Assembly (NCBI GenBank): GCA_937125455.1
Contig: CAKZLK010000043.1
Coordinates: 186,001-250,000, forward strand
From: an uncultured Aequorivita sp.
Lineage (GTDB): Bacteria; Bacteroidota; Bacteroidia; Flavobacteriales; Flavobacteriaceae
DNA: 64,000 nt
Direction of reading: 5' to 3'
Both the position numbers and the translations under genes were made by a program. Positions 52,890 through 60,449 of this stretch are shown one piece after another. Position 1 is the first letter of the stretch; every line of letters begins with the position of its first letter. A model generated the notes under the pieces. It searched no databases. It had not been told where the DNA came from and saw only the letters and a program-made list of their open reading frames with translations.

Positions 52890-53366
52890 CTAAAACAAAG
52901 ATTGCTGTGGCGAAGGGCTTTCATGCTCCAACAACCACTTTTTACGGTGAAGTCCACCTGCATACCCCGTAAGCGAACCATCGCTGCCAATTACTCGATG
53001 GCAAGGAATAATTATCGAAATTGGATTCTTACCATTGGCAGAAGCAGCTGCCCGAATCACTTTTGGATCGCCTAATTGATTTGCCATTTGCTGATAGCTG
53101 GTAGTTTTACCAAACGGTATTTCCTGTAATTGCTTCCAAACCCGCTTCTGAAAATCAGTTCCTTCCGGGGAAAGCTTTAAGGTAAAACGTGTTCTTTTGC
53201 CATTGAAATAGTCGATAAGCTGGGCTGCAGCTTCTTTTAAAACTTCAGGAATTTCACTTTTATCTATTTCATCGGGCGCATTAACAAACAAAACAGACTT
53301 GAGTCCATCATGGTTTCCCTTTATTTCAAGCGAACCTATTTCAGTTTTTAAATAATATGTTTGCAT
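52890..53366 (-). CDS. ogt: Methylated-DNA--protein-cysteine methyltransferase
   Basis: Suicide repair protein that takes the methyl group from O6-methylguanine in DNA. The start is ATG 53364-53366 (MQTYYLKTEIGSLEI, 158 residues); the longer frame uses TTG 53375, which lies in the promoter. Active-site PCHRVIG with Cys122, the helix-turn-helix arginine-finger region GKTTSYQQMANQLGDPKVIRAAASANGKNP at 87-115. The serine hydrolase gene follows with no gap. Confidence 0.95.
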   Translation of the reverse strand: MQTYYLKTEIGSLEIKGNHDGLKSVLFVNAPDEIDKSEIPEVLKEAAAQLIDYFNGKRTRFTLKLSPEGTDFQKRVWKQLQEIPFGKTTSYQQMANQLGDPKVIRAAASANGKNPISIIIPCHRVIGSDGSLTGYAGGLHRKKWLLEHESPSPQQSLF

Positions 53367-53371
53367 ATTTA

Positions 53372-53379
53372 CCAAGGTA
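53372..53379 (-). promoter_or_regulatory. ogt: -7-like box immediately before ogt
   Basis: TACCTTGG on the minus strand (plus CCAAGGTA) matches 7 of 8 positions and sits 5 bases before ATG 53366. Confidence 0.35.
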
Positions 53380-53426
53380 CAGAATTTGTTAAAATTTTTA
53401 TCATCTCACAGCAGAAAAGTTAATTT

Positions 53427-53456
53427 TTTGAATTTCGAATTTTAATAGTAAATTTG
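53427..53456 (+). promoter_or_regulatory. Histidine kinase promoter (-33 TTTG, -7 TAAATTTG)
   Basis: TTTG (53427-53430) and TAAATTTG (53449-53456) are 18 bases apart, a full consensus match. Leader of about 12 bases to ATG 53474. Confidence 0.7.
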
Positions 53457-53473
53457 GTAAACCTAACTTTTTT

Positions 53474-54940
53474 ATGAATATCCTAAAAAATATTTTTTCA
53501 TTCCATCTCTTAAGTTTCCTTTGTTTTTTTTCGATAAGTTTTCAAGACGCTATTGCTGCTGACAACTTCAATAGTACGGGAATTTTTCTTGGTGCAGAAA
53601 CGCAATCCTTATTGGAAAGTGCAACAACTGTATTTTATGTACAGCAATTGGACAAAAAATCATCCTTGCTTACCCTGTTTTTAATTGCATCATGTCTGCT
53701 ATTTTTGGTGTCGCTGGTTTTATTTTATCATTTCTACAAATCGAAAAAAAAATATATACGATCACTTACCGAAAAAAATACCGCACTCTTGATAGCCAAT
53801 GAAGAGGCACACCAACTTTCAAAAATTAAAACACAGTTTTTTTCGAGCATAAGCCACGAATTGAGGACGCCCTTATATGGGGTTATTGGTCTTTCCTCTA
53901 TTTTATTGGAAGACGAAAAATTAAAATCACATGAAGAAGATTTAAAATCGCTTAAATTTTCCGCAGATTATCTGTTGGCGCTCATTAATGATGTATTGAC
54001 ACTCAATAAGTCTGAAACTTCAAGCATGTCACTTGAAAACGCCCCTTTTAATCTTAGAAAGCTTTTAGAAAACATACAGAAAACATTCTTGTTGAATTTA
54101 GAACAGAAAAATAATAAATTAGCACTTGAAATTGATGATGCCATTCCCCAGAAATTAATTGGAGATTCTGTGAAGCTTTCGCAGATAATGATGAATTTAA
54201 TTGGAAATGCTATAAAATTTAACCAGAACGGCACCATTCGCATCAAAATAGAATTATTGGAAAAATTGGAGAATGACCATTTACGAATCAAGTTTTCAAT
54301 CATAGACAATGGCATTGGAATTCCCAAAGAAAAACAAGAATCCATTTTTGAAGAATTTTCACAGGTTGAAAAACGTAACCACAACTACCAAGGCACAGGA
54401 CTTGGCCTCACAATAGTTAAAAAACTATTAGCACTTTTCAATAGTGAAATAAAGCTTTTGAGTGATACTGGACAAGGGTCCTTATTTTATTTTGAGCTGG
54501 ATCTTCAAAAAGATTTAGACATCAATAATACGATTCCAGAACCTGATTCTGCAAATATTCCTTTTAATAATATGCATATATTAATTGTGGATGATAACAA
54601 AATAAACCAAAAAGTAACCCAAAAAATACTGGAGAGAAGGAATTTTAAATGCAGTTTTGCTGATGATGGTGCCGAAGCAATTGCACAGACTCAAAAATAC
54701 AAATACGATCTGATTTTAATGGATGTACATATGCCCAATATTGATGGTATAGAAGCAACAAGATCTATCAGGACCTTCAATACCACAACACCCATCGTAG
54801 CCTTTACGGCTGTAGAAATTGATGAGATTCGCAATTCAATTTTTGATTCAGGAATGAATGACATTATCGTAAAACCATATGAGGTTTCCCAATTTTTCAA
54901 TACAATCTTAAAAAACATCAATTTAATAAGTGCTGCTTAG
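53474..54940 (+). CDS. Hybrid sensor histidine kinase/response regulator
   Basis: A 488-residue protein. A signal-like segment (1-29, ending AIAA) and a short periplasmic stretch of about 35 residues lead to one membrane helix (66-88). HisKA: SHELRTP near 127-133. HATPase: N box near 245-255 (MMNLIGNAIKFNQNG), DNGIGIP near 276-282, GTGLGL near 305-310. A receiver domain at about 370-485 has DD (374-375 area), the phospho-Asp in LILMDVHMP and Lys in VKPYE. There is no TPR or PAS sensor region as in most flavobacterial homologues, so the input is unknown. No HPt or DNA-binding partner is adjacent. Confidence 0.92.
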   Translation: MNILKNIFSFHLLSFLCFFSISFQDAIAADNFNSTGIFLGAETQSLLESATTVFYVQQLDKKSSLLTLFLIASCLLFLVSLVLFYHFYKSKKKYIRSLTEKNTALLIANEEAHQLSKIKTQFFSSISHELRTPLYGVIGLSSILLEDEKLKSHEEDLKSLKFSADYLLALINDVLTLNKSETSSMSLENAPFNLRKLLENIQKTFLLNLEQKNNKLALEIDDAIPQKLIGDSVKLSQIMMNLIGNAIKFNQNGTIRIKIELLEKLENDHLRIKFSIIDNGIGIPKEKQESIFEEFSQVEKRNHNYQGTGLGLTIVKKLLALFNSEIKLLSDTGQGSLFYFELDLQKDLDINNTIPEPDSANIPFNNMHILIVDDNKINQKVTQKILERRNFKCSFADDGAEAIAQTQKYKYDLILMDVHMPNIDGIEATRSIRTFNTTTPIVAFTAVEIDEIRNSIFDSGMNDIIVKPYEVSQFFNTILKNINLISAA

Positions 54941-55027
54941 TATAGCAAGTCCTTTAATTTCAAAAGCTTCATAGAACCAAAGATTAGCCTTTAGGCTAGG
55001 ATATCTTTAAAATCGTGATAGATTGAG

Positions 55028-56128
55028 TTATTCCTCGTCTCGCTTAATTTCAATATCGCCATTTAACTTTATTCCCATTCTTTTTGCGCGATGTTCCCAA
55101 TTCTTTCGAGCTTGCAATTGCATATCTTCAATATTATCGCTTTCGTCCATAATTTCAAGTCCCAAAAGTGTTTCTATAATATCTTCCATAGTGACCACGC
55201 CAATGGTGTTCCCAAAATCATCAACAACGGAGGCAATATGAACCCGTTGTTTTATAAACGTTTCAAATAGATCTGGAATGGGTTTTTCTGCCGAAACCAC
55301 AAAAATTTCCCGCTTCAAATCGCTCAGCAATTTATCGCCTCGATTTTCCACAATTTCCTCCAGTACATCGTCCCGAAGAACGAAACCTGTAATATTATGT
55401 GTCTTGTTTTTATAAACCGGAATCCGTGAAAACCGAAGGCTTTTATGGTTCTGGTGAAATTCATCAAGGCTTTTGGTTTCATCCTCAAGCGTAACAACCG
55501 TAAACGGCGTCATTACATCTTTTGCCTGTACGCTTTTAAAAACTAAAAGATTTTTGATTACCGTAGTCTCGCTTTCCTCAAAAACACCTTCTTCCTCAGC
55601 AGCATCAGTGATGGCCATAAATTCCTCGCGGCTCATGGTGCTTACATGAGCAGATTTTCCCACCAAACGCGTAATCAACATTAATAGCCAAAGTAACCCA
55701 GTATATTTTAATGGAAAAATAATCACATTTAAAAATGTAGCTGTAAATGAACCCAGTTTTTTCCAATATGTAGCACCAATGGTTTTGGGTATTATTTCTG
55801 AAACCACCAAAATAAGCATCGTCATGATTGCGGAAACAATACCAACGATGTTCATTCCAAAAATTTCAACTTTAACATCAAGACTCTCCGCCTGAACCCC
55901 AACTAAAATAGCGCCCACAGTGTGTGCAATAGTATTTAGCGTTAATATCGCTATCAACGGTTTGTCTATATCTTTTTTAAAATTCGTCAAAGTCTTTGCA
56001 TACGTTTTCCCTTCTTGGGTCTTCATTCTTAGATACGTGGGCGTAAAGCTTAGTAGCGCGGCCTCCAGAATGGAACACAAAAACGAAAAGAAAATGGAAA
56101 GCACCGCATAAACAATCAGTAAAGTCAT
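55028..56128 (-). CDS. CNNM domain / CBS-pair membrane protein
   Basis: A 366-residue member of the CNNM (DUF21) family related to CorC/HlyC-type proteins and magnesium or cobalt export. The DUF21 membrane part (1-165) includes FFSFLCSILEAALLSFTPTYL and VVSEIIPKTIGATY. A CBS pair follows at about 195-320 (VMTPFTVVTLEDE, VHIASVVDDFGNTIGVVTMEDIIETLLG). The C-terminal CorC_HlyC domain is missing; the chain ends soon after with a basic tail. It resembles GldE in layout but lacks the specific context, so I do not use that name. Transported ion unproven. Confidence 0.88.
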   Translation of the reverse strand: MTLLIVYAVLSIFFSFLCSILEAALLSFTPTYLRMKTQEGKTYAKTLTNFKKDIDKPLIAILTLNTIAHTVGAILVGVQAESLDVKVEIFGMNIVGIVSAIMTMLILVVSEIIPKTIGATYWKKLGSFTATFLNVIIFPLKYTGLLWLLMLITRLVGKSAHVSTMSREEFMAITDAAEEEGVFEESETTVIKNLLVFKSVQAKDVMTPFTVVTLEDETKSLDEFHQNHKSLRFSRIPVYKNKTHNITGFVLRDDVLEEIVENRGDKLLSDLKREIFVVSAEKPIPDLFETFIKQRVHIASVVDDFGNTIGVVTMEDIIETLLGLEIMDESDNIEDMQLQARKNWEHRAKRMGIKLNGDIEIKRDEE

Positions 56129-56203
56129 ATTGATTAGAATAATTTTCCCCTAAAATAAAGATTTACAAACTGTTTTAATCGAAACACTTTGTTAATTGCA
56201 TAA

Positions 56204-56230
56204 AAAAACCGCCATTTGAAGGCGGTTTTT
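56204..56230 (-). terminator. Terminator after the 56.2 kb membrane protein gene
   Basis: AAAAACCGCC (56204-56213) pairs with GGCGGTTTTT (56221-56230) across 7 bases, with an A run at 56202-56208 that gives the U tract on the minus strand. Confidence 0.9.
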
Positions 56231-56244
56231 TAGAATATTAATTT

Positions 56245-56715
56245 TTAGGAAGCCTTCAAAAGCGGCCGTATTGTGTTTTCCCAACGTTTTGCGTCCTGTA
56301 AACAAACAAATGCATCTTTGGCAAGTTCGTTATCATCGTGTTCGTTATAAAAAACAATCTCCTTTCTGCCCGCTTTTTCCACAAGCTCTAATCCAACCCA
56401 GTCTAGGGTTTTGTCGGATTGTTTAATGCTTTTTGCGCGACAGTCCTTCACATCTTCCATATTTACGATTTTAAAATCTGCGGAAGGATTCCTTTTTGAA
56501 GTATAAACCAATTTTTTTGAAACAGCATCTACACCAATAACACAATTGCCAATAACTTCTATAGTTTTCACGTTTAGACCATTGCTTTCAGAGAGTTTCG
56601 ATACAGATTTTTTCACTTTGTTGTCCTTTCCAGTTGAATTCATAATTAAAAAAGCCACTGGCACCAACATTAATAACGTAATAATTATTCCCACAAGGGT
56701 TGCACTAAATTCCAT
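56245..56715 (-). CDS. Single-pass membrane protein, function unknown
   Basis: A 156-residue protein with an N-terminal helix (5-27, ATLVGIIITLLMLVPVAFLIM) and a soluble cytosolic domain of mixed strands (NVKTIEVIGNCVIGVDAVSKKLVYTSK, KEIVFYNEHDDNELAKDAFVCLQDAKRWENTI). The soluble part looks like a small PH-type or DUF fold but I do not recognise a named family. It stands alone between the CNNM gene and an exported protein, with a strong terminator. Confidence 0.7.
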   Translation of the reverse strand: MEFSATLVGIIITLLMLVPVAFLIMNSTGKDNKVKKSVSKLSESNGLNVKTIEVIGNCVIGVDAVSKKLVYTSKRNPSADFKIVNMEDVKDCRAKSIKQSDKTLDWVGLELVEKAGRKEIVFYNEHDDNELAKDAFVCLQDAKRWENTIRPLLKAS

Positions 56716-56799
56716 ATTGAATAAATTTTAAGATGAATAATTTTGAGTTAATAAGGGTTTGAAAAAGCAATTCAAACCAGCCAAAAAAATATCAAAAAA

Positions 56800-57156
56800 T
56801 CACCAAAAAAAATGGAAAGGAAACAAATGCCGAAAGATTAGCTCCCGCTTGTCTTTTAATGAATAAGAAGAATTAACTAATGAAGAGGTACGGGCAAATG
56901 AATAATCCTGATTAGAATAATGTATACCAAAAAGATCCAGTCCTAAATATTCATTCTGTGTAACCGTTTGTGAAAATTCACCGATGGAAACTTCATTAAA
57001 AACAAATGGTTTGCCGTGGTTTTCATGGTGGACAGCTGAAATTTCAATGGCCTTATGATTAACCACCGTTTCAGCGGCAAAAGCTACATTCCCGAACACC
57101 AACAAAATGGCAATCGAGGCTAGCAACTTATTTATATGTTTTTCAACATGTTTCAC
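56800..57156 (-). CDS. Small exported protein, function unknown (GTG start)
   Basis: A 118-residue protein with a signal peptide (about 1-27, LLASIAILLVFGNVAFA). The mature part is rich in His, Phe and Tyr, and ends HLFPFHFFW. No family recognised. The start is GTG 57154-57156; the nearby ATG codons are out of frame and stop at once. A perfect -7 box TACATTTG lies four bases before the GTG, so a leaderless mRNA is predicted. It is not clear whether it is membrane-associated. I rate the gene as real because of signal peptide and promoter, but it could be species-limited. Confidence 0.6.
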   Translation of the reverse strand: MKHVEKHINKLLASIAILLVFGNVAFAAETVVNHKAIEISAVHHENHGKPFVFNEVSIGEFSQTVTQNEYLGLDLFGIHYSNQDYSFARTSSLVNSSYSLKDKRELIFRHLFPFHFFW

Positions 57157-57160
57157 GCAT

Positions 57161-57168
57161 CAAATGTA
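57161..57168 (-). promoter_or_regulatory. -7 box before the 56.8 kb exported-protein gene
   Basis: TACATTTG on the minus strand (plus CAAATGTA), an exact match, 4 bases before GTG 57156. Confidence 0.5.
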
Positions 57169-57201
57169 TATCAAAATTGAATTGCTTAAGATAAAATTTT
57201 G

Positions 57202-58191
57202 CTAATTAATTAACTTGATAACGTCTTTTGCAAAATAGCTTGCAATCATTGAAGCGCCCGCTCTTTTAATGGCCGTAATCTGCTCCATCATTACCGCATC
57301 GTGATCTAGCCAACCTTTTTCGGCAGCTGCCTTTAACATTGCATATTCTCCACTTACCTGATAAACAGCCACGGGAACATTCACCGTGTCCTTTATTTCA
57401 CGAACAATATCCAAATAGCAAAGTCCTGGTTTTACCATCACAATATCTGCGCCCTCATCAATATCCATTAACGTTTCACGGATAGCTTCTTCGCGGTTTC
57501 CATAATCCATTTGGTAAGTTTTCTTATCTTTTGGAATATCTTTGGCATCTACCGGCGCTGAATCTAAAGCATCGCGGAAGGGACCGTAAAAAGCAGAAGC
57601 ATATTTAGCACTATAGGCCATAATTCCTGTATCGCAGAAACCTTCATCTTCCAAAAGTGTTCTAATTTCAAAAATACGGCCGTCCATCATATCGCTGGGT
57701 GCTACTATATCAGCTCCTGCCTTTGCATGGCTTAGGGACATTTCGGCTAAAACTGCATTTGTATCGTCATTCAAAACTTTTCCTTCAGAAATAATTCCGT
57801 CATGTCCATAAATTGAAAAAGGATCCATCGCAACATCGGTCATCACAATCATTTCTGGAACAGCATTTTTAACCGTTTTTATGGCGCGCTGCATTAATCC
57901 ATCAGCATTCAGGGCTTCTTTTCCGCTATTGTCCTTCAATTTATCATCAACTTTTACGAAAAGTAACACCGCCTTCAATCCAAGTTTCCAAAGTTCTTTC
58001 ACTTCTTTTTGAAGCATATCTAAACTAAGCCTATAATAATTCGGCATTGAGGCAATTTCTTCTTTTACGCCCTTTCCTTCTACCACAAAAAGTGGTACAA
58101 TAAAATCATTTGGGCTAATAATAGTTTCACGAACCAAGCTTCGCATGCTTTCATTGGTTCGCAATCTTCTGTTTCTTCTTAATGGGTACAT
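57202..58191 (-). CDS. hemB: Delta-aminolevulinic acid dehydratase (porphobilinogen synthase)
   Basis: Joins two 5-aminolevulinate molecules to porphobilinogen. It is 329 residues. The Schiff-base lysines are in MAYSAKYAS near 195-203 and VMVKPG near 250-255. The metal segment reads TDVAMDPFSIYGHDG (near 118-132), with Asp/Ala where zinc enzymes have three Cys, so this is a magnesium-type enzyme without the catalytic zinc site. It is the last of the minus-strand haem block, after hemF. Repeats fill the gap before it. Confidence 0.97.
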   Translation of the reverse strand: MYPLRRNRRLRTNESMRSLVRETIISPNDFIVPLFVVEGKGVKEEIASMPNYYRLSLDMLQKEVKELWKLGLKAVLLFVKVDDKLKDNSGKEALNADGLMQRAIKTVKNAVPEMIVMTDVAMDPFSIYGHDGIISEGKVLNDDTNAVLAEMSLSHAKAGADIVAPSDMMDGRIFEIRTLLEDEGFCDTGIMAYSAKYASAFYGPFRDALDSAPVDAKDIPKDKKTYQMDYGNREEAIRETLMDIDEGADIVMVKPGLCYLDIVREIKDTVNVPVAVYQVSGEYAMLKAAAEKGWLDHDAVMMEQITAIKRAGASMIASYFAKDVIKLIN

Positions 58192-58195
58192 AATT

Positions 58196-58246
58196 ATTTA
58201 TGATTTATGATTAACTATTTATGATTTTTGAATTAAAAATCATAAA
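58196..58246. repeat. TTTATGATT direct repeats and perfect hairpin between hemF and hemB
   Basis: Three direct copies of TTTATGATT (58197/58198, 58204-58212, 58218-58226) and one inverted copy. TTTATGATTTTT (58218-58229) and AAAAATCATAAA (58235-58246) form a perfect 12-pair stem. No T run follows on the minus strand, so it is not a classic terminator. Confidence 0.65.
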
Positions 58247-58260
58247 CCTTACATCTAAAA

Positions 58261-59166
58261 TTAATTTATCCAATCTTTGGGGCTTCTTAGAATTTCAACA
58301 AGCTTCTCTTCCTCACTTCCCGCCTCAGGTTGATAGTCATATCTCCACTGCACATGTGGCGGTAAACTCATCAAAATACTTTCAATCCGGCCATTGGTTT
58401 TTAATCCGAAAAGCGTTCCCTTGTCGTGAACCAAGTTAAATTCTACATAACGTCCGCGGCGTATTTCCTGCCAAGTTTTGTTCTTTTCGGTATAAGAGAG
58501 ATCCTTTCTCCTTTCAACAATAGGAAGATAACAATCCAAAAAGCTATTGCCAACTTCGGTTACAAAGTTATACCAATCCTGCATTCTCATCGTATTCGTT
58601 TCTTTCAAATAATCGAAAAACAAACCTCCAATCCCACGAGCTTCTTCGCGATGTGCATTCCAAAAATATTCGTCACAGCGCTTTTTATAGGTTTCATAAA
58701 ATGTTGGATTATGCTTGTCGCAAGCAGTTCTGCATACTTGGTGAAAATGCTTTGCATCCTCTTCAAACAAATAATAAGGTGTTAAATCCTGCCCGCCACC
58801 AAACCAGCTATCGACGATGTTTCCTTCGGCATCATACATTTCAAAATAGCGCCAGTTTGCGTGTACTGTGGGCACCATTGGACTCTTTGGATGAAGTACC
58901 AAACTTAAACCACAAGCAAAAAAATCGGCATCTTTCACGCCAAAATACGCTTGCATACTTTCGGGTAGTTTTCCAAAAACCTCACTGATATTTACGCCGC
59001 CTTTTTCAAAAACGTTCCCGTTTTCAATCACACGGGTTTGGCCACCACCGCCTTCTTCACGCGTCCATTTATCTTCTCTAAACTTAGCCTTCCCATCAAT
59101 TTCTTCAAGAGCGGAAGTAATTTGGTTCTGTAAATTCTTTATGTATGCTACAAATTCTTCTTTCAT
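58261..59166 (-). CDS. hemF: Oxygen-dependent coproporphyrinogen III oxidase
   Basis: Oxidatively decarboxylates coproporphyrinogen III to protoporphyrinogen IX using O2, which points to aerobic growth. I use ATG 59164-59166 (MKEEFVAYIKNLQ, 301 residues); the longer frame starts at an ATG within the REP-like repeat. Signature motifs are GGGGQTRVIENGNVFEKGGVN (near 39-59), HANWRYFE near 102-109, SWFGGGQDLTPYY (near 119-131), and YVEFNLVHDKGTLFGL near 244-259. It lies between EI24 and hemB in the haem block. Confidence 0.96.
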   Translation of the reverse strand: MKEEFVAYIKNLQNQITSALEEIDGKAKFREDKWTREEGGGGQTRVIENGNVFEKGGVNISEVFGKLPESMQAYFGVKDADFFACGLSLVLHPKSPMVPTVHANWRYFEMYDAEGNIVDSWFGGGQDLTPYYLFEEDAKHFHQVCRTACDKHNPTFYETYKKRCDEYFWNAHREEARGIGGLFFDYLKETNTMRMQDWYNFVTEVGNSFLDCYLPIVERRKDLSYTEKNKTWQEIRRGRYVEFNLVHDKGTLFGLKTNGRIESILMSLPPHVQWRYDYQPEAGSEEEKLVEILRSPKDWIN

Positions 59167-59170
59167 TATC

Positions 59171-59190
59171 ATGCCCGCAAAGGCGGGTAT
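59171..59190. repeat. Short REP-like palindrome at the hemF start
   Basis: ATGCCCGC (59171-59178) and GCGGGTAT (59183-59190) pair with one G-U across AAAG. Related to the element at 23925-23950. It supplies the first in-frame ATG of hemF, which I reject as the start. Confidence 0.55.
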
Positions 59191-59193
59191 CTT

Positions 59194-59964
59194 TTAATTC
59201 AATTCTAAATCTTTGTTGACGGGTATTCGTTTTGATATTTCCAAAACTCTTAAAGTTTCCGTACTCGCTGCTGTTACTGAAAGCGGTAACACTAAAATAA
59301 TTCCAATAATGGGAATTAAAAGCATCAGCATAAAAACGATGCCGTTGCCAATGGCCAAACCTCTATTCCTACGAACAAATTGAATGCTTTCGGAATATGT
59401 ATAATGCCTTTCCAAGGTATAATCCATATTCCCGAAACCTGCGTAATAGCTCTGCACCAAAAACAAAAGTACCGAAGAAATTATTCCTATAACAGGTATA
59501 AAACCAATCAAAATAATTGGAATTGTTAGCAATAGTTCCATTATTAAATTCCGAACGTTTAACCGCCCGCCACGCCATAGCTGTTCGGCATTTGAAGTAT
59601 TTCGATGTGAATGATCTGTTCCGAAAAGATGCTTTTCAATTTTTTCAGAAACCGGACTCATAAACGGGGCGCTCAAAGCCATTACAATATGCCGATACAA
59701 AATGATTCCCAAAGCAATGATTATTAAAGCGCCAATGAAATCACTAATAGTCCTGAAAGTTTCTGCTCCCCATTTCCAAAACCAAATTTTTGAAATGAAT
59801 GCTCCCAGATTATCACTTAGCCCCCAAGCCGAAAAACCAATCGAGACCGCAGTAAAAAAACTAATCGCCATGGGCACCCCAAAATACTTCCAAAGCCCTA
59901 ATTTGTTTATGAGCTTGAAAGTTCCTGCATATGCTTTTATGCCTTTTAGAATATTTTTAATCAT
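59194..59964 (-). CDS. EI24 domain membrane protein (CysZ-like)
   Basis: A 256-residue membrane protein with about five hydrophobic segments (32-50, 75-95, 140-175 double, 205-235). It matches the EI24/CysZ family, with GFIPVIGIISSVLLFLVQSYYAGFGNMDYTLERH and the late IPIIGIILVLPLSVTAAS. CysZ moves sulfate in E. coli; here it sits in the haem block, so that role is uncertain. The start overlaps the DUF6973 stop by one base (minus-strand TAATG), proving tight linkage. Confidence 0.85.
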   Translation of the reverse strand: MIKNILKGIKAYAGTFKLINKLGLWKYFGVPMAISFFTAVSIGFSAWGLSDNLGAFISKIWFWKWGAETFRTISDFIGALIIIALGIILYRHIVMALSAPFMSPVSEKIEKHLFGTDHSHRNTSNAEQLWRGGRLNVRNLIMELLLTIPIILIGFIPVIGIISSVLLFLVQSYYAGFGNMDYTLERHYTYSESIQFVRRNRGLAIGNGIVFMLMLLIPIIGIILVLPLSVTAASTETLRVLEISKRIPVNKDLELN

Positions 59965-60449
59965 TATTCATCAATAAAAACTAGTTGTTTTTCAAAACTG
60001 TCTGTTTCTTCAACCGTTTCGATCTTTGCAGCTTCCGAAGCTTTTTGTTTTAAAAGTGAAATGATTTCTGTTTCATTTTTACCTTTTATTTCTTCAAAAT
60101 AAAGAATTCCAACTTGGTTATTGTGCAAGTCCATTGCTCTTTCCAAAGCTTTGTTTGGTGAAAAATTTTCGTGCCAATCCGTAAATGTTTTTGCCCACGC
60201 TTTGGCTTTTTTTTCATTATTCTTCCACTTTAAGCATTTTTGGATTATCAAAATAACCCACAATGCATGCCGAAAAGCATTAGCCTTATTGCTTAAATGA
60301 TGCTTACTCCCGTATTCTTGATAGGCAATGTTCATACATTGTCTTGTAGCAAAAATAGTGGGAACGGCATAAACAGGATTTTTAATAAACAACCCAAGCA
60401 ATCCAAAAAGTTGCTTAAAATCTAGCTTCTTTAAAATCTGCCATAGCAT
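59964..60449 (-). CDS. DUF6973-like protein
   Basis: A 161-residue protein with an N-terminal apolar stretch (10-32) and a helical body holding NKANAFRHALWVILII (55-70), FTDWHENFSP (near 89-98) and ERAMDLHNNQVG (near 103-114). These conserved His, Trp and Asn positions match the family I know as DUF6973, which has no assigned function; the His set could be a metal or hydrolase site. It directly abuts hemE upstream (60449/60450) and overlaps EI24 downstream, so it belongs to the haem transcript. Confidence 0.75.
   Translation of the reverse strand: MLWQILKKLDFKQLFGLLGLFIKNPVYAVPTIFATRQCMNIAYQEYGSKHHLSNKANAFRHALWVILIIQKCLKWKNNEKKAKAWAKTFTDWHENFSPNKALERAMDLHNNQVGILYFEEIKGKNETEIISLLKQKASEAAKIETVEETDSFEKQLVFIDE

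Noticed and set aside
54985-54998. TAGCCT/AGGCTA palindrome after the histidine kinase as terminator
   Set aside because: A 2-base loop and no T run make it a poor terminator.
58196-58246. CRISPR-like array
   Set aside because: Repeat unit is 9 bases with irregular 0-5 base spacing and no cas genes in the window.
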